This document shows, one piece after another, positions 26,022-36,618 of a DNA stretch of 64,000 bases. The translations under genes were made by a program, and so were the position numbers. Source of the stretch: Sphingomonas alpina (GTDB lineage Bacteria > Pseudomonadota > Alphaproteobacteria > Sphingomonadales > Sphingomonadaceae). Location: positions 496,001 to 560,000 of the forward strand of contig NZ_CP061038.1 in assembly GCF_014490665.1 (NCBI RefSeq), read 5' to 3'. Position 1 is the stretch's first letter. Each line of letters starts with the position of its first letter. The notes below the pieces were generated by a model. That model saw only the letters and a program-made list of their open reading frames with translations, was not told the origin of the DNA and made no database searches.

Positions 26022-27278
26022 ATGTATTTTCGCTGGACCGCGCCACAGTCGGCGCGGCATTACATTCGTGTGTCCTTCTTTCTGACCCTCCTGGCATGCT
26101 GGCTTGCCGGCACCCCCGGTTGGGCGGCGTCGGTGGAGCGCGTCGAAGTCAAGGGCGATCGCATCGTGGTCCATTTCGACGAGCGCATCGTTGATGCGTC
26201 GATGTTCATGCTGGCCGGGCCCAATCGCATTGCGCTCGATCTCAATGGCGCGACACCGGGCGGACAGACGAGCATCGGCGGCGCAGTCAAGGCGATCCGC
26301 CAGGCGCCGCGCGGGGGCGAGGGTGCGCGCGTCGTGTTCGACCTTGCGCGCCCGGCAATCGTTACCGAAGGCGCGTTCGGGCGCGATGGCCGCGCCCTGA
26401 CGCTCGCATTGCGCACCGTCGACGATGCCAGCTTCGCTCGCGCCGCGGCGGAAGGGCGGATGAGTTTTCTGCCGCCGTTCAACAGCTTCGGCGCAGCCGC
26501 GGCGCCGCGCCGTTACGAATTGACCATTCCCGTGCCGCGGCCGAGCAAGACGATCGCGCTGCCGGCGGTCTATGGCGACGACGACAGCCGCCCGCTGGTG
26601 GTGATCGATGCCGGCCATGGCGGCGTCGATCCCGGGGCGATCTCGCCGGACAGCGGATTGCGCGAAAAGGATGTGACGCTGCGCATCGCCAAGGCGATCC
26701 GCGACGAGTTGCTGCGCTCGGGCCGGGTACGCGTCGCGCTGACCCGCGAGGACGACCGCTTCCTGATCTTGCAGGAACGCTATGGCATCGCGCGCAAGCT
26801 CAAGGCGAACCTGTTCATCTCGGTGCATTGCGACAGTGTCGGGGCGGGCACCGCAAGCGGCGCGTCGGTCTATACCTTGTCCGAGGTCGCCTCCGACAAG
26901 GAATCGGCCCGGCTCGCGGCGCGCGAGAACAAGGCCGACATCATTGCCGGCGTCGATCTGGGTGGCACCACCACCGATATCTCTTCGATCCTGATCGATC
27001 TGACGCAGCGCGAAACGATGAATAGCTCGGCCAATTTCGCCCGGTTGCTCGGTCGCGAGGCGCAGCCGTTGATGCCGCTCAAGGCGAATTTTCACCGCAT
27101 GGCGTCGCTGATGGTGCTGAAGGCGCCCGACATGCCGTCGATCCTGTTCGAAACCGGCTATATCTCCAATCCCAGCGACGCCGCGTTCATTGACTCGGCC
27201 GACGGCCGCAAGCGCATCGCGCAGAGCGTGCGCCGCGCGGTCGAGGTCCATTTCGCCAAGCGGCTGGCGTCCAACTGA
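26022..27278 (+). CDS. N-acetylmuramoyl-L-alanine amidase, AmiC-type
   Basis: The 418-residue protein has a signal sequence (YIRVSFFLTLLACWLAG). An AMIN domain (about 35-135; VERVEVKGDRIVVHF ... RIALDLNG) precedes an Amidase_3 catalytic domain. Zinc ligands are His in DAGHGGVDPGA, Glu in GLREKDVTLRI and His in SVHCDS; a late Glu lies in LFETGYISNPSD. It cleaves the amide between MurNAc and the stem peptide during daughter-cell separation. ATG 26022 is preferred; a GTG at 25989 would add 11 residues before the signal peptide. The divergent rne-amiC pair is a common alphaproteobacterial arrangement. mrcA, often found next, is not here. Confidence 0.94.
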   Translation: MYFRWTAPQSARHYIRVSFFLTLLACWLAGTPGWAASVERVEVKGDRIVVHFDERIVDASMFMLAGPNRIALDLNGATPGGQTSIGGAVKAIRQAPRGGEGARVVFDLARPAIVTEGAFGRDGRALTLALRTVDDASFARAAAEGRMSFLPPFNSFGAAAAPRRYELTIPVPRPSKTIALPAVYGDDDSRPLVVIDAGHGGVDPGAISPDSGLREKDVTLRIAKAIRDELLRSGRVRVALTREDDRFLILQERYGIARKLKANLFISVHCDSVGAGTASGASVYTLSEVASDKESARLAARENKADIIAGVDLGGTTTDISSILIDLTQRETMNSSANFARLLGREAQPLMPLKANFHRMASLMVLKAPDMPSILFETGYISNPSDAAFIDSADGRKRIAQSVRRAVEVHFAKRLASN

Positions 27279-27333
27279 TCCGGTAAACGATCCAGCCGGG
27301 ACGCGGTCGTATCGGCCCATGCCGTCAGTGCGT

Positions 27334-27822
27334 TTATTCCCGTGCATGGTGGTGCGGCGCCGCGCGGAATTGCGGCCCTGCGATTCTCTCGACCCGCTCC
27401 ATCCCCTTGCGGATTTCCTCGGCGATATTCGTCTCTTTCTCGGATGGCGGGGCAGGACGAGCCCAGATTTTGGGGCGGCGGGCGCGCATCCATTGCAGCG
27501 CGGCGGTGACATCGGGGCGGACTTCGCGCTTGTAGCGCACGATCACCGGCGCCTCGGCGCTAGTCGGGCGATAAACGCTCACCGCTTCCTCCTCATAACC
27601 GATCGCACGCTCGTACAGCGCGCGTTCGACCCGGTCATCGGCGACGTCCTTGCCGAGCCGCGTCGCTTCGGCAAACTCGGGATAGGCGGCGCGCCAGCGG
27701 AAGATGGTGCTGCGCGAGACGCCGAACGCCTCGGCAAGCTCGCGATCGGTCAGGCCTTGAGCATATAGCTCGCGTGCCTGGCGGACATAATCGGGGTCGA
27801 AGGTTGAGGGACGTGTTTCCAT
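27334..27822 (-). CDS. HTH protein resembling phage terminase small subunit
   Basis: The 162-residue protein starts METRPSTFDPDYVRQARELY and has a helix-turn-helix (GLTDRELAEAFGVSRSTIFR, about residues 24-45). A helical middle (LYERAIGYEEEAVSVY) and the phage-like pattern PDVTAALQWMRARRPKIWA follow; the last is very close in style to terminase small subunits and related prophage HTH proteins. No other phage gene is present. It may be a domesticated orphan or a DNA-binding regulator. ATG 27822 is chosen because the upstream extension to 27924 would translate the structured repeat copy C. Confidence 0.82.
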   Translation of the reverse strand: METRPSTFDPDYVRQARELYAQGLTDRELAEAFGVSRSTIFRWRAAYPEFAEATRLGKDVADDRVERALYERAIGYEEEAVSVYRPTSAEAPVIVRYKREVRPDVTAALQWMRARRPKIWARPAPPSEKETNIAEEIRKGMERVERIAGPQFRAAPHHHARE

Positions 27823-28194
27823 GTCTGCCGGAATAGCGGCGCTTGCATGGGGTTTGAATCGAGCAGCGCGAGGGTAGGCGGGGAGATATGGGACACCGGA
27901 TTGTCCCATATCTTCGGCGCGCAAGCATGCGAGAATTGCATGATTTATGCAATAATATCAATTATATAGGAGAATTATTTTGATATAGATCCTGTGGGTG
28001 GGCTCGCTCCATGAGGTCGGAGGGTTTGCACCTGTCGCTGAAATCGGACCCCATTCCGGCAAACCTGAACGAACCTTCGCACGCTGACAAAGGTCGCGAC
28101 ACTTTTCCCGGTTTTGCGGGACATCCGTGCGACAGGCGGATTTCATAACCCATGTCAGGCCGATCGGATCGGCCGGGTACAAGGAGTGAGGGTT
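27823..28194. other. 372-bp intergenic region with repeat copy C and AT-rich tract
   Basis: No gene is supported. Repeat copy C lies near the HTH gene start, followed by an AT-rich stretch (27936-27985, with TGCAATAATATCAATTATAT). The rest precedes the small secreted protein gene and holds its ribosome site AAGGAG. Confidence 0.7.
27853..27915 (-). repeat. Three-copy structured repeat, copy C
   Basis: GGAGATATGGGACA (27882-27895), loop CCGGAT and TGTCCCATATCTTC (27902-27915) form a 14-bp stem with one G-T pair. On the minus strand the hairpin is followed by GATTCAAAC (27853-27861 region) and preceded by an AT-rich tract, the same order as in copies A and B. Confidence 0.75.
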
Positions 28195-28542
28195 ATGAAG
28201 AAGATTGCCATTTTGATCGCGAGCCTAGGTTTTGCCGCCACCGCGCTTCCCGTCGCCGCCAATGCCGCGCCTTATCCGCAAGCGCAGTGGCAGAGCATCA
28301 ATCAGCGCCAGGCCAATCTGTACAATCGGATCGAGCAGGGCATCCGTTCCGGGGCGCTCAACCGCGTCGAGGCCAGCCGGCTGAAGGCGGAGTTCCGCCA
28401 GCTCAACAATCTCGAGGCGCAGTATCGCCGCAGCCGTCCCGGCCTGACCATTGCCGAACGCCGCGATCTCGACCGCCGCTTCGACGGGCTGAGCCAGCGC
28501 ATCCGGATCCAGAAGCATGATCGTCAGGGCCGCCGCTACTAA
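28195..28542 (+). CDS. Small secreted helical protein of unknown function
   Basis: The 115-residue protein has a signal peptide (MKKIAILIASLGFAATALPV, cleavage near NAAP). The mature part is basic and helical: QAQWQSINQRQANLYNRIEQ, then two heptad-like helices rich in Arg and Gln (LKAEFRQLNNLEAQYRR, RRDLDRRFDGLSQRI). Similar short proteins are common and uncharacterised in sphingomonads. ATG 28195 follows AAGGAGTGAGGGTT. A strong terminator follows the stop, so it is probably monocistronic. Confidence 0.85.
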   Translation: MKKIAILIASLGFAATALPVAANAAPYPQAQWQSINQRQANLYNRIEQGIRSGALNRVEASRLKAEFRQLNNLEAQYRRSRPGLTIAERRDLDRRFDGLSQRIRIQKHDRQGRRY

Positions 28543-28567
28543 ACCGGCGCAGTGACAAAGTTGAATT

Positions 28568-28600
28568 GGCCCCGTCAGTGATGGCGGGGCCGTTTCGCGT
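28568..28600 (+). terminator. Rho-independent-like terminator
   Basis: GGCCCCG (28568-28574) pairs with CGGGGCC (28585-28591) around GTCAGTGATGG-type loop sequence, and the downstream strand is T-rich (GTTTCGCGTGTTTTT). It follows the small secreted protein gene by 25 bp. Confidence 0.75.
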
Positions 28601-28655
28601 GTTTTTCCCTGGTTCCCGGGACTCGATCGGTGCTTAGCCCTTTCGGATAAGGAAG

Positions 28656-28714
28656 CTTGTGTCCCCGCGAAGGCGGGGACCCAGTCTGGGCTCCCGCCTT
28701 CGCGGGAGCACAAG
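28656..28714. repeat. REP-like inverted pair
   Basis: The whole interval is one long palindrome, CTTGTG ... CACAAG, made of two inner hairpins: CCCCGCGAAGGCGGGG and CTCCCGCCTTCGCGGGAG. It lies between the convergent small secreted protein gene and the SleB-type gene. Confidence 0.88.
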
Positions 28715-28792
28715 GGAAGGGGCGATCGCTTTCGATACGCCAATCCCTTGTTTGAAGGGGATAAGCGCCGAGGCAGACGCAAACAGCGAAGG

Positions 28793-29863
28793 TTAGCGCA
28801 GCGGCTTGCCTGAATCCTTCCAGCGATCGAGGATTTGCGAGTCCCCGGGCAGGGGCGCGGTCGCGACCTTAGCAGCAGCCTTGGCAACGGCCGGGGTATA
28901 GCCATTGGTGGGCATGCCGCTCTGCGCATAGGCTGGCTGGATCGTGGCCGGTACAGTTTGTGGCGTGGTTTGTGTGGGGGCCTGTAGTGCGGGAGGCACT
29001 GCCGCCGCTGCGGCCAGGGTGACGACGGGCACCTCCGGCACATCAGCGCGCGGATGCGGGCCGGGCAGCGGTTCGCCGCCGCGATAGGCTTGCCGGAACG
29101 CGCCCGGCGTCCCCCAATAGCCCTGCCAGCGATGGAAGAAATGCGCGCCGATCGCCGCGGTCATTACCAGGCTGCGGTTCCATGACGGGGTCACCGCATA
29201 GGTATGGTAATGCGTCGCCATGCCGACGGGCGCATAGACCGCGCCATTCAGTGCCTGTGCCGCAACGCGCATCGCGCGGTTCCAATAGGCCTTGGCGGGA
29301 ATGCGCGCCATCGATCCGTCGCAGGCATAGCTGAACTGGCACCCGGTGGTCCGTTCCGACCCCTGGTAAATGACGCCGCACACCGTTGCCGGAAAGGCGG
29401 GATGGCGCACGCGATTGAGGATCACCTGCGCGACCGCCTGTTGCCCGGCATCGGGCTCCGACGCTGCCTCGTAATAGATCGCCGCAGTCAGGCATTGCAG
29501 CGCACGGCCGCGATCGGTGGCGCTGGCATAGCGCATCGAAAAGGGGGCGGCTGCATGGATCGAGCCATCGGCGGCGAGCGATGCGGCCTCAGGCGGCAGC
29601 GGCAGATCGGGCAAGGCAGCGGTGCCGGTGGCGCCCTTTGCCGGTGCGGCATTCTCGTCCGCGACATAGAGATAGGCGGAGCCCGGGAAATGATCCTCGG
29701 CTTCATAGCCGACCGGTTGCGGTGCGGTGGCGATGGCATCGCCGCTATGCTCGACGATCGCGCGCAAGGCGGCCTGCGCCGACACACCGGCAAAGACCAG
29801 CGCAACCGTTCCCGCGACGCCGAGCCAGCCCAGCCGTCGGATCCGGAACCCGTTTCTGATCAT
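28793..29863 (-). CDS. SleB-type cell wall hydrolase
   Basis: The 356-residue protein has an N-terminal membrane or signal segment (LGWLGVAGTVALVFAGVSAQ). A Hydrolase_2 (SleB/CwlJ) catalytic domain follows in the middle: CLTAAIYYEAASEPDAGQQA with the conserved Glu, VILNRVRHPAFPATVCGVIY and FSYACDGS. A Pro/Ala/Thr-rich C-terminal tail of about 100 residues ends it. SleB-like enzymes are lytic transglycosylases acting on peptidoglycan; in alphaproteobacteria they function in wall remodelling, not spore germination. ATG 29863 is chosen over a TTG at 29875. Confidence 0.9.
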   Translation of the reverse strand: MIRNGFRIRRLGWLGVAGTVALVFAGVSAQAALRAIVEHSGDAIATAPQPVGYEAEDHFPGSAYLYVADENAAPAKGATGTAALPDLPLPPEAASLAADGSIHAAAPFSMRYASATDRGRALQCLTAAIYYEAASEPDAGQQAVAQVILNRVRHPAFPATVCGVIYQGSERTTGCQFSYACDGSMARIPAKAYWNRAMRVAAQALNGAVYAPVGMATHYHTYAVTPSWNRSLVMTAAIGAHFFHRWQGYWGTPGAFRQAYRGGEPLPGPHPRADVPEVPVVTLAAAAAVPPALQAPTQTTPQTVPATIQPAYAQSGMPTNGYTPAVAKAAAKVATAPLPGDSQILDRWKDSGKPLR

Positions 29864-29996
29864 CTCCAGCGTCAAGCGTTCGTGCCCCAGGCTCTGGCCG
29901 ACTCAACCCGATGAATCCGCCTGCACCCGCATAGCGCGACAGCCCTTAACAGGATGCCCCCCATTTCGCCGCGTCCCACCACGAAACACTAGATGG

Positions 29997-30773
29997 TTAA
30001 GGTAATTTCCTGGTCCATCGGCACGTTATCGCGACCGGCCTGAAACCGAGCCGCGCGTACAAGAGCCTCGGCCGATCATCGGCGAAGGCGTCGAGGAACA
30101 CCCCGTCACAGCCGGCCTGGCGCAACTCACGATCAACAGCGACGATGAATGCCGACATCACGCCGCGCCCGCGCCACCCCGGCAGTGTGAACAGCTCGTC
30201 GATGATCCCGAGGCCATTCGGACAGATGGTGCTCAGGCCGTATCCGACATCGACACCGTCGAGAGCGATGATCGAATACCGGCAAAGCCGGGAGCGGGTT
30301 CTCATCGTCGCGAGCAACCCGTCGCTCACCTCCGCAGTATAGGGCCCCGTGCGCAGTCCTTCGCGATGATCGGCGCGCACCAATCGTTCGAACGCCGACC
30401 AGTGTTCGTCGGGTGTTGCCCGGCGTAGCGTGACCGGCGCAACAGCCTGTAATGATGAGGCGGATTCGGATGCGAGCATTTCGATCAACGGCCCGGCCTG
30501 CTCAAAGCCTTCGAATCCGAGCGTCGCCACCATGGCCGGATCGGTCAACGCATCGGCGACGATCACGCGCCATTTGCTCCACGGCATGGCGCGGTCGAGC
30601 GCCGCGATCACCGCATCCGGATCCGCACCCGGTTCGGCCAGGGCAAAATTGGCGTTCCAGACATTGGGGTGCGATGGATCAGTGACGACGATCGCGCCAC
30701 GATCAATGACCGGTGTCTTGCCCAGCAGCCGGAACCAGCGACGCGCGGCGGCGACCCGGCTCGCTTCGCTCAC
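29997..30773 (-). CDS. GNAT-family N-acetyltransferase
   Basis: The 258-residue protein has an N-terminal unassigned part and a GNAT domain with the acetyl-CoA loop LPGWRGRGVMSAFIVA and the late segment LYARLGFRPVA. An earlier strand-helix VTLRRATPDEHWSAFERLV marks the start of the fold. The acceptor substrate is unknown. The gene lies 5 bp from the next minus-strand gene upstream (30779), so it may be the distal gene of a tgt-linked transcript. Confidence 0.87.
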   Translation of the reverse strand: MSEASRVAAARRWFRLLGKTPVIDRGAIVVTDPSHPNVWNANFALAEPGADPDAVIAALDRAMPWSKWRVIVADALTDPAMVATLGFEGFEQAGPLIEMLASESASSLQAVAPVTLRRATPDEHWSAFERLVRADHREGLRTGPYTAEVSDGLLATMRTRSRLCRYSIIALDGVDVGYGLSTICPNGLGIIDELFTLPGWRGRGVMSAFIVAVDRELRQAGCDGVFLDAFADDRPRLLYARLGFRPVAITCRWTRKLP

Positions 30774-30778
30774 GTCAG

Positions 30779-30982
30779 TCAGCGCTTCTTGCGCGACCGG
30801 TTGGCGTAAAGGAGCGCCGCGACCACAGCGGCCGAGCCGATGCCGATGCCGATCGGCACGATCGGCCAGTTGCCGCCGTCCTCGCGCTTCGCGGCGCTGG
30901 CGTCGGCGGCGGCGCGGGCGCGCTTCGCCTCATGCGCTGCCGCTTCGATCTCGTTCATCTCGGGTACGCTGTCGTCACTCAC
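30779..30982 (-). CDS. Small single-pass membrane protein
   Basis: The 67-residue protein begins with GTG 30982 (MSDDSVPEMNEIEAAAHEAK), preceded by AAGGAAGA. It has an acidic-basic helical N-terminus, one membrane helix (WPIVPIGIGIGSAAVVAALL, about 41-60) and a basic tail ANRSRKKR, predicting N-out or tail-anchored topology. A longer frame to 31084 overlaps the tgt 3' end and is less likely. No family is recognised. Confidence 0.72.
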   Translation of the reverse strand: MSDDSVPEMNEIEAAAHEAKRARAAADASAAKREDGGNWPIVPIGIGIGSAAVVAALLYANRSRKKR

Positions 30983-31019
30983 GCCATCTTCCTTCACGTC
31001 GTACTTCCACGTCACATTT

Positions 31020-32955
<1,936 letters not shown>

Positions 32956-32958
32956 CGC

Positions 32959-33645
32959 TCAGTTCGCCGCTGCCGGATCAGGCTGCCGGCCAAGCACGAG
33001 ATCGAGCACGGCATCCGGCGTCTCGAACATCGCCTCGGGCGAGAGCCGCGCCAGCGCGACGCGGTTGGCATAGCCCCACATCACGGCACCGGCCTTGATC
33101 CCGACCTTGTGCGCAGCAGCGATATCGCGCGTTTCGTCGCCGATCGAGAAGACCTGGTCGGCGCTCAACTTCGCGCGGCGCAGTACCTTGCGATAGCGTG
33201 GCGCCTTGCCGAACAGCGATGCGCCGCATTCGAAATGCTCGATATGATCGGTGATGCGCGGCCCGAGAATGGCGCAGGCATTATGCTGAGAATTGGAGGT
33301 GACCAGCGCGAGCCGCACGCCGGCCGCGACCAGCGCCTCGATCATCGGTACCACGCCGTCGAACAGCGCGATACGATCGGTCTGTTCGGCGAGCCTGGCA
33401 TGGACGAAGCGCCCGATCGCCGGCAACCGCCAGCGCGGCACGCGAAGATAACGGATCACTTCGCGGCTCGACTGGCCACGAAGCATTTCGATTTCCTCGG
33501 GCAACACGCGACGGAAACGGAATCGGTCGGCAAGCTCGTCGGAGATCGACAGGAACCAGTCGCCGCTGTCCGCGAGTGTTCCGTCGAAGTCGAAGATCAC
33601 CATCTTGTAATGCGGCGCGGGCATCAGGCTCGATACCGCCGCCAT
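32959..33645 (-). CDS. HAD-superfamily hydrolase, phosphoglycolate phosphatase-like
   Basis: The 228-residue protein carries HAD motif I MVIFDFDGTLADSG, motif II LVTSNSQ, a motif III Lys in FGKAPRYRKVL and motif IV FSIGDETRDIAAA, with a helical cap (about residues 25-95). It belongs to the Gph/beta-phosphoglucomutase group; substrate not determinable. ATG 33645 is used; the internal ATG at 33624 (MPAPHYK) is an alternative. Neither has an obvious ribosome site. Confidence 0.9.
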   Translation of the reverse strand: MAAVSSLMPAPHYKMVIFDFDGTLADSGDWFLSISDELADRFRFRRVLPEEIEMLRGQSSREVIRYLRVPRWRLPAIGRFVHARLAEQTDRIALFDGVVPMIEALVAAGVRLALVTSNSQHNACAILGPRITDHIEHFECGASLFGKAPRYRKVLRRAKLSADQVFSIGDETRDIAAAHKVGIKAGAVMWGYANRVALARLSPEAMFETPDAVLDLVLGRQPDPAAAN

Positions 33646-33687
33646 CGCCGGCCCGCAATCGGCCCCGGACCTGACCCGTTCATGCGA

Positions 33688-34215
33688 CTATTGCTTGCCG
33701 CCGCGCTTGCCGCGTCCGCCCAGGTCGCGAAAACCGGTCTTGATGGTCAGCAATTCCGCGCGCGTCACCACACCGTCCTTGTCGATGTCGAAGCGCGCGA
33801 ACAGCTTGGCGAACTGCCCCTGCAGCTCGACCAGGGTGATGCGGTTGTCGTTATCGGCATCGACAGTGAACGGGCTGGGCAGGGCATTGCGGTCGCCGAG
33901 CCATTTCAGCGCCCAGTCGCTATAGGCGATATAACCGATCGATCCGGTTGCCGCGCCCTCGGTGCCGGCGAAGGATTTTGCCACGCATGTGGTCAATTCG
34001 GCGGTTGTGACGCGCGCATCGCCATCCGCGTCGCATGCGGCGATCATCATCGCGGCCGGCTCGGCGATGATCGTCGCGGCGGGCTGGCCGGGGCCGGGCG
34101 GTACGGAAGGGATGGGCTGACCGGCGACCGGCGACGCGGGCCGTTGCTGTGCGATCGCAGGCGGAATGATCACAGGCAGGGCGATCAGGGCGGCGGCGAG
34201 AATCAGGCGGCGCAT
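33688..34215 (-). CDS. Secreted EF-hand calcium-binding protein
   Basis: The 175-residue protein has a signal peptide (MRRLILAAALIALPVIIPPA) and a Pro-rich linker. Three EF-hand loops follow: DADGDARVTTAE, DADNDNRITLVE and DIDKDGVVTRAE. Position 1, 3, 5 and 12 ligands are acidic or Asn in all three, so calcium binding is likely. ATG 34215 follows AAAGGA by 7 nt. Such proteins are frequent in sphingomonads and their targets are unknown. Unlinked to the large RTX protein. Confidence 0.88.
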   Translation of the reverse strand: MRRLILAAALIALPVIIPPAIAQQRPASPVAGQPIPSVPPGPGQPAATIIAEPAAMMIAACDADGDARVTTAELTTCVAKSFAGTEGAATGSIGYIAYSDWALKWLGDRNALPSPFTVDADNDNRITLVELQGQFAKLFARFDIDKDGVVTRAELLTIKTGFRDLGGRGKRGGKQ

Positions 34216-34495
34216 CGGCGGTCCTTTCAGGGCTGAGCTTGCCCCGGGTCGAGCAAGCGATAGCCTCATTTCGGAGGTGATGGCGATAGATTGTTAGGCA
34301 CATTTCACATGGGATGACCGGTATTCTGCCCGTTCCGATGTCATGGAAACCGCCGAACTGAACCATATTGTATAGTATAGAACCAAGATGGCTCGTGTTG
34401 CGGTAGACAAAACTTCGAGCCAATCGCAGAAATTCGCCCGCATCGATGCTTGCCGGACTCTTGAGTCGGCTATTGTCGCCAGGTGGGGGCCTTAT

Positions 34496-36091
34496 ATGAA
34501 GCGCGATTATTCAATTTTGCTCAGTCGCCAATTGTGGGCGGGGGTTTCCGCGAGCCTGCTGGGCGCCATATTGCTGGCCGGCTGTAATCAATCCAGCGCC
34601 AGTGCCGATATCAAGGCCGTTGCGACGCCGCCTGCCGTCACGTTGAATTCGACTGTGCCGACGGATATCGCCAATCCCGCCGATCCGCAGCAGGCCGCGC
34701 AATTCGCCTGGCAGGAATTCATCGCGCTGACCTGGCCGGCCAAGACCAATCCCGCGGTGCCGTCGTCGGGCTATTTCCGCGGCCAGCCATCGACCACTGC
34801 CGTGTCGGGCGGGACCGGTGCCGGCGGCGTCACCGTGTGGGAGACTTTCTACCACCGCAATGAGCTCTATCCGACCTATGCGACTGGCGCCGGCAACATG
34901 CTGCCCGATCCCAATGCGGCACCAGCCTATCAATATGGCGCCGCGACCACCATCACCAAGGCCACGCCGCAGACCAGCCTCACCCTGTTCAACAATCTTG
35001 ACGAGGCGAGCGAGATCACGCTGGCGAACATGTATCACACGCCGTTCGCGGCGGCTGCGGACGCGCTCAGCAAATCCTTCCCCAACCCGACCCCGGCGCA
35101 GCAGCAGCAGATCCTCGATGCGCAGATCAAGGCAAGCCTGGTCTATGAGGCAAAGGGTAATCCGGCGATCTTCAATTATCTGAAGACCACCCAGTTCAAC
35201 AATGCGGCGACGCGGCGCAGGGCCAAGGCGCAGGCAATCAACAAGATCACCAACATGCCGGTGACCGGCACGGCGTTCGAATTGCCGAGCGGGGCGATCG
35301 AGATCAAGGCGACATGGCGGCGTTACGACAGCACGCTCGACAACCTCAACAACTTCCACTGGACCAAGGGTATCTATTACACCAAAAACGCCAGTGGCGG
35401 CCTGGTCGCGAACAACGACATATTACTGCTCATCGCGCTGCACATCATTCAGAAGACGCCGAACGTTCCGACCTTCACCTTTGCGACGTTCGAGCATGTC
35501 AGCAACGAAGCGACCGGCTTCCGCTTCATCAATACCAATCCGCAGGTGGTCGGCCCACCCAGCTATCCGCGCAAGCTGCCCGATCCGGGCGTGATCACCG
35601 CGGCACGGCAATTTCCGATCCCGGGCGCCGGCAGCCCGTTCAACCTGGTCGCCTATAACCAGGCGATGCAGGCGCAGGTCCGCAGCATGTTCGGGGCCAA
35701 TAATGTCTGGGCGAACTATCAGCTGATCGGCGTCCAGGCGGTGGTACAGAACGATCCCGGCGGCCCCGTGCCGGCGCAGCAATTCTTCCTGTCCAACTTC
35801 GCCACCGAGACCAACGACACGCTGCAATTCTTCCAGGGCGGGCTGGGTGGCCCCAACCAGAATGTGCCCGGGCCGAACACAGCGCATGTCGCGAAGTTCA
35901 ACGGCACCAAATATATCGGCTATACTGCCGGTGGTTGCCTTGGGTGCCATGGGTCGCAAGGCCAGTTTCAGGGCGGCGATTTCAGCGTGATCGCGGCGAC
36001 CGGCAATGCCTTCATTCCCGAACCCGTCCGGCCTTATCCGGGTGGTCCGGTCGTGCCGCAGAACCCGGCCGGCTTCCCCTTGCCGCACTGA
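34496..36091 (+). CDS. Lipoprotein with single CxxCH haem motif, function unknown
   Basis: The 531-residue protein has a lipoprotein signal (AILLAGC, lipidated Cys30). A large domain rich in Asn, Thr and aromatic residues follows, beginning near QFAWQEFIALTWPAK. One c-type haem motif CLGCH occurs at 481-485, in GGCLGCHGSQGQFQGGDF. I recognise no enzymatic fold in the body. The layout suggests an outer- or inner-membrane anchored periplasmic redox protein. ATG 34496 follows AGGTGGGGG. The small protein 57 bp downstream is probably its partner. The region upstream is AT-rich, with TTGTATAGTATAG near 34370. Confidence 0.8.
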   Translation: MKRDYSILLSRQLWAGVSASLLGAILLAGCNQSSASADIKAVATPPAVTLNSTVPTDIANPADPQQAAQFAWQEFIALTWPAKTNPAVPSSGYFRGQPSTTAVSGGTGAGGVTVWETFYHRNELYPTYATGAGNMLPDPNAAPAYQYGAATTITKATPQTSLTLFNNLDEASEITLANMYHTPFAAAADALSKSFPNPTPAQQQQILDAQIKASLVYEAKGNPAIFNYLKTTQFNNAATRRRAKAQAINKITNMPVTGTAFELPSGAIEIKATWRRYDSTLDNLNNFHWTKGIYYTKNASGGLVANNDILLLIALHIIQKTPNVPTFTFATFEHVSNEATGFRFINTNPQVVGPPSYPRKLPDPGVITAARQFPIPGAGSPFNLVAYNQAMQAQVRSMFGANNVWANYQLIGVQAVVQNDPGGPVPAQQFFLSNFATETNDTLQFFQGGLGGPNQNVPGPNTAHVAKFNGTKYIGYTAGGCLGCHGSQGQFQGGDFSVIAATGNAFIPEPVRPYPGGPVVPQNPAGFPLPH

Positions 36092-36147
36092 GCATCGTTA
36101 CCACCGACAAAAGCTTCGCGTCTGAACCCGAGAGAAGGAAACCGATC

Positions 36148-36513
36148 ATGACGGTCACGATCAGCAACTATGCCGACCTCCAGAAGAATTTGTCGGCGCT
36201 CGTCGCAGCGAACAATCTGACGCCCGCACTCGCGCCGCACGGCGTCTTCTATGAAGACCTCGATTATAACCAGTTCATCACCCAGGACATGCCCGGCGTG
36301 CCGGGATTCAAGATCGTCGAGGTCGGCAATGCCGCCGCATCCAACCTGGTCATGGCGCTGTCGGGTACGGCGGGCAGTCCGTTCGATCCCGATACCGGAT
36401 CGATCGGCCCGATGCCGCAGCCGTCGCCCCCCTATAATGCCGAGACGCCGACCCAGGCCGACATTATCGCGGCGCTGACGGTATGGATCAACGACGGCTG
36501 CCCCAACAGCTAG
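36148..36513 (+). CDS. Hypothetical protein paired with the CxxCH lipoprotein
   Basis: The 121-residue protein has no signal peptide or membrane helix. It starts MTVTISNYADLQKNLSALVA and ends TQADIIAALTVWINDGCPNS. The ending resembles the closing helix of cytochrome c-type domains (I..WI..G.PN) but there is no CxxCH here; the only Cys is near the C-terminus. It follows the haem lipoprotein by 57 bp with AAGGAA 8 nt before ATG 36148, so the two likely form an operon. Cytoplasmic or non-Sec export cannot be decided. Confidence 0.75.
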   Translation: MTVTISNYADLQKNLSALVAANNLTPALAPHGVFYEDLDYNQFITQDMPGVPGFKIVEVGNAAASNLVMALSGTAGSPFDPDTGSIGPMPQPSPPYNAETPTQADIIAALTVWINDGCPNS

Positions 36514-36618
36514 GCCGATCGGAATTGCGGCCGGGCGATCGCGTGGCTGGTGGCGATTCGGTCCGGTAACGGCGCGCGGATTGCTCGGTGGCAGCGGCGT
36601 TGAATCGCCCGCCGCGGC

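Noticed and set aside
25995..27512. 505-residue minus-strand frame opposite amiC
   Set aside because: Antisense to an amidase with all zinc ligands; composition is that of a shadow.
36148..36513. Cytochrome c assignment for the small partner protein
   Set aside because: It has no CxxCH motif; only the closing helix resembles a cytochrome c domain.
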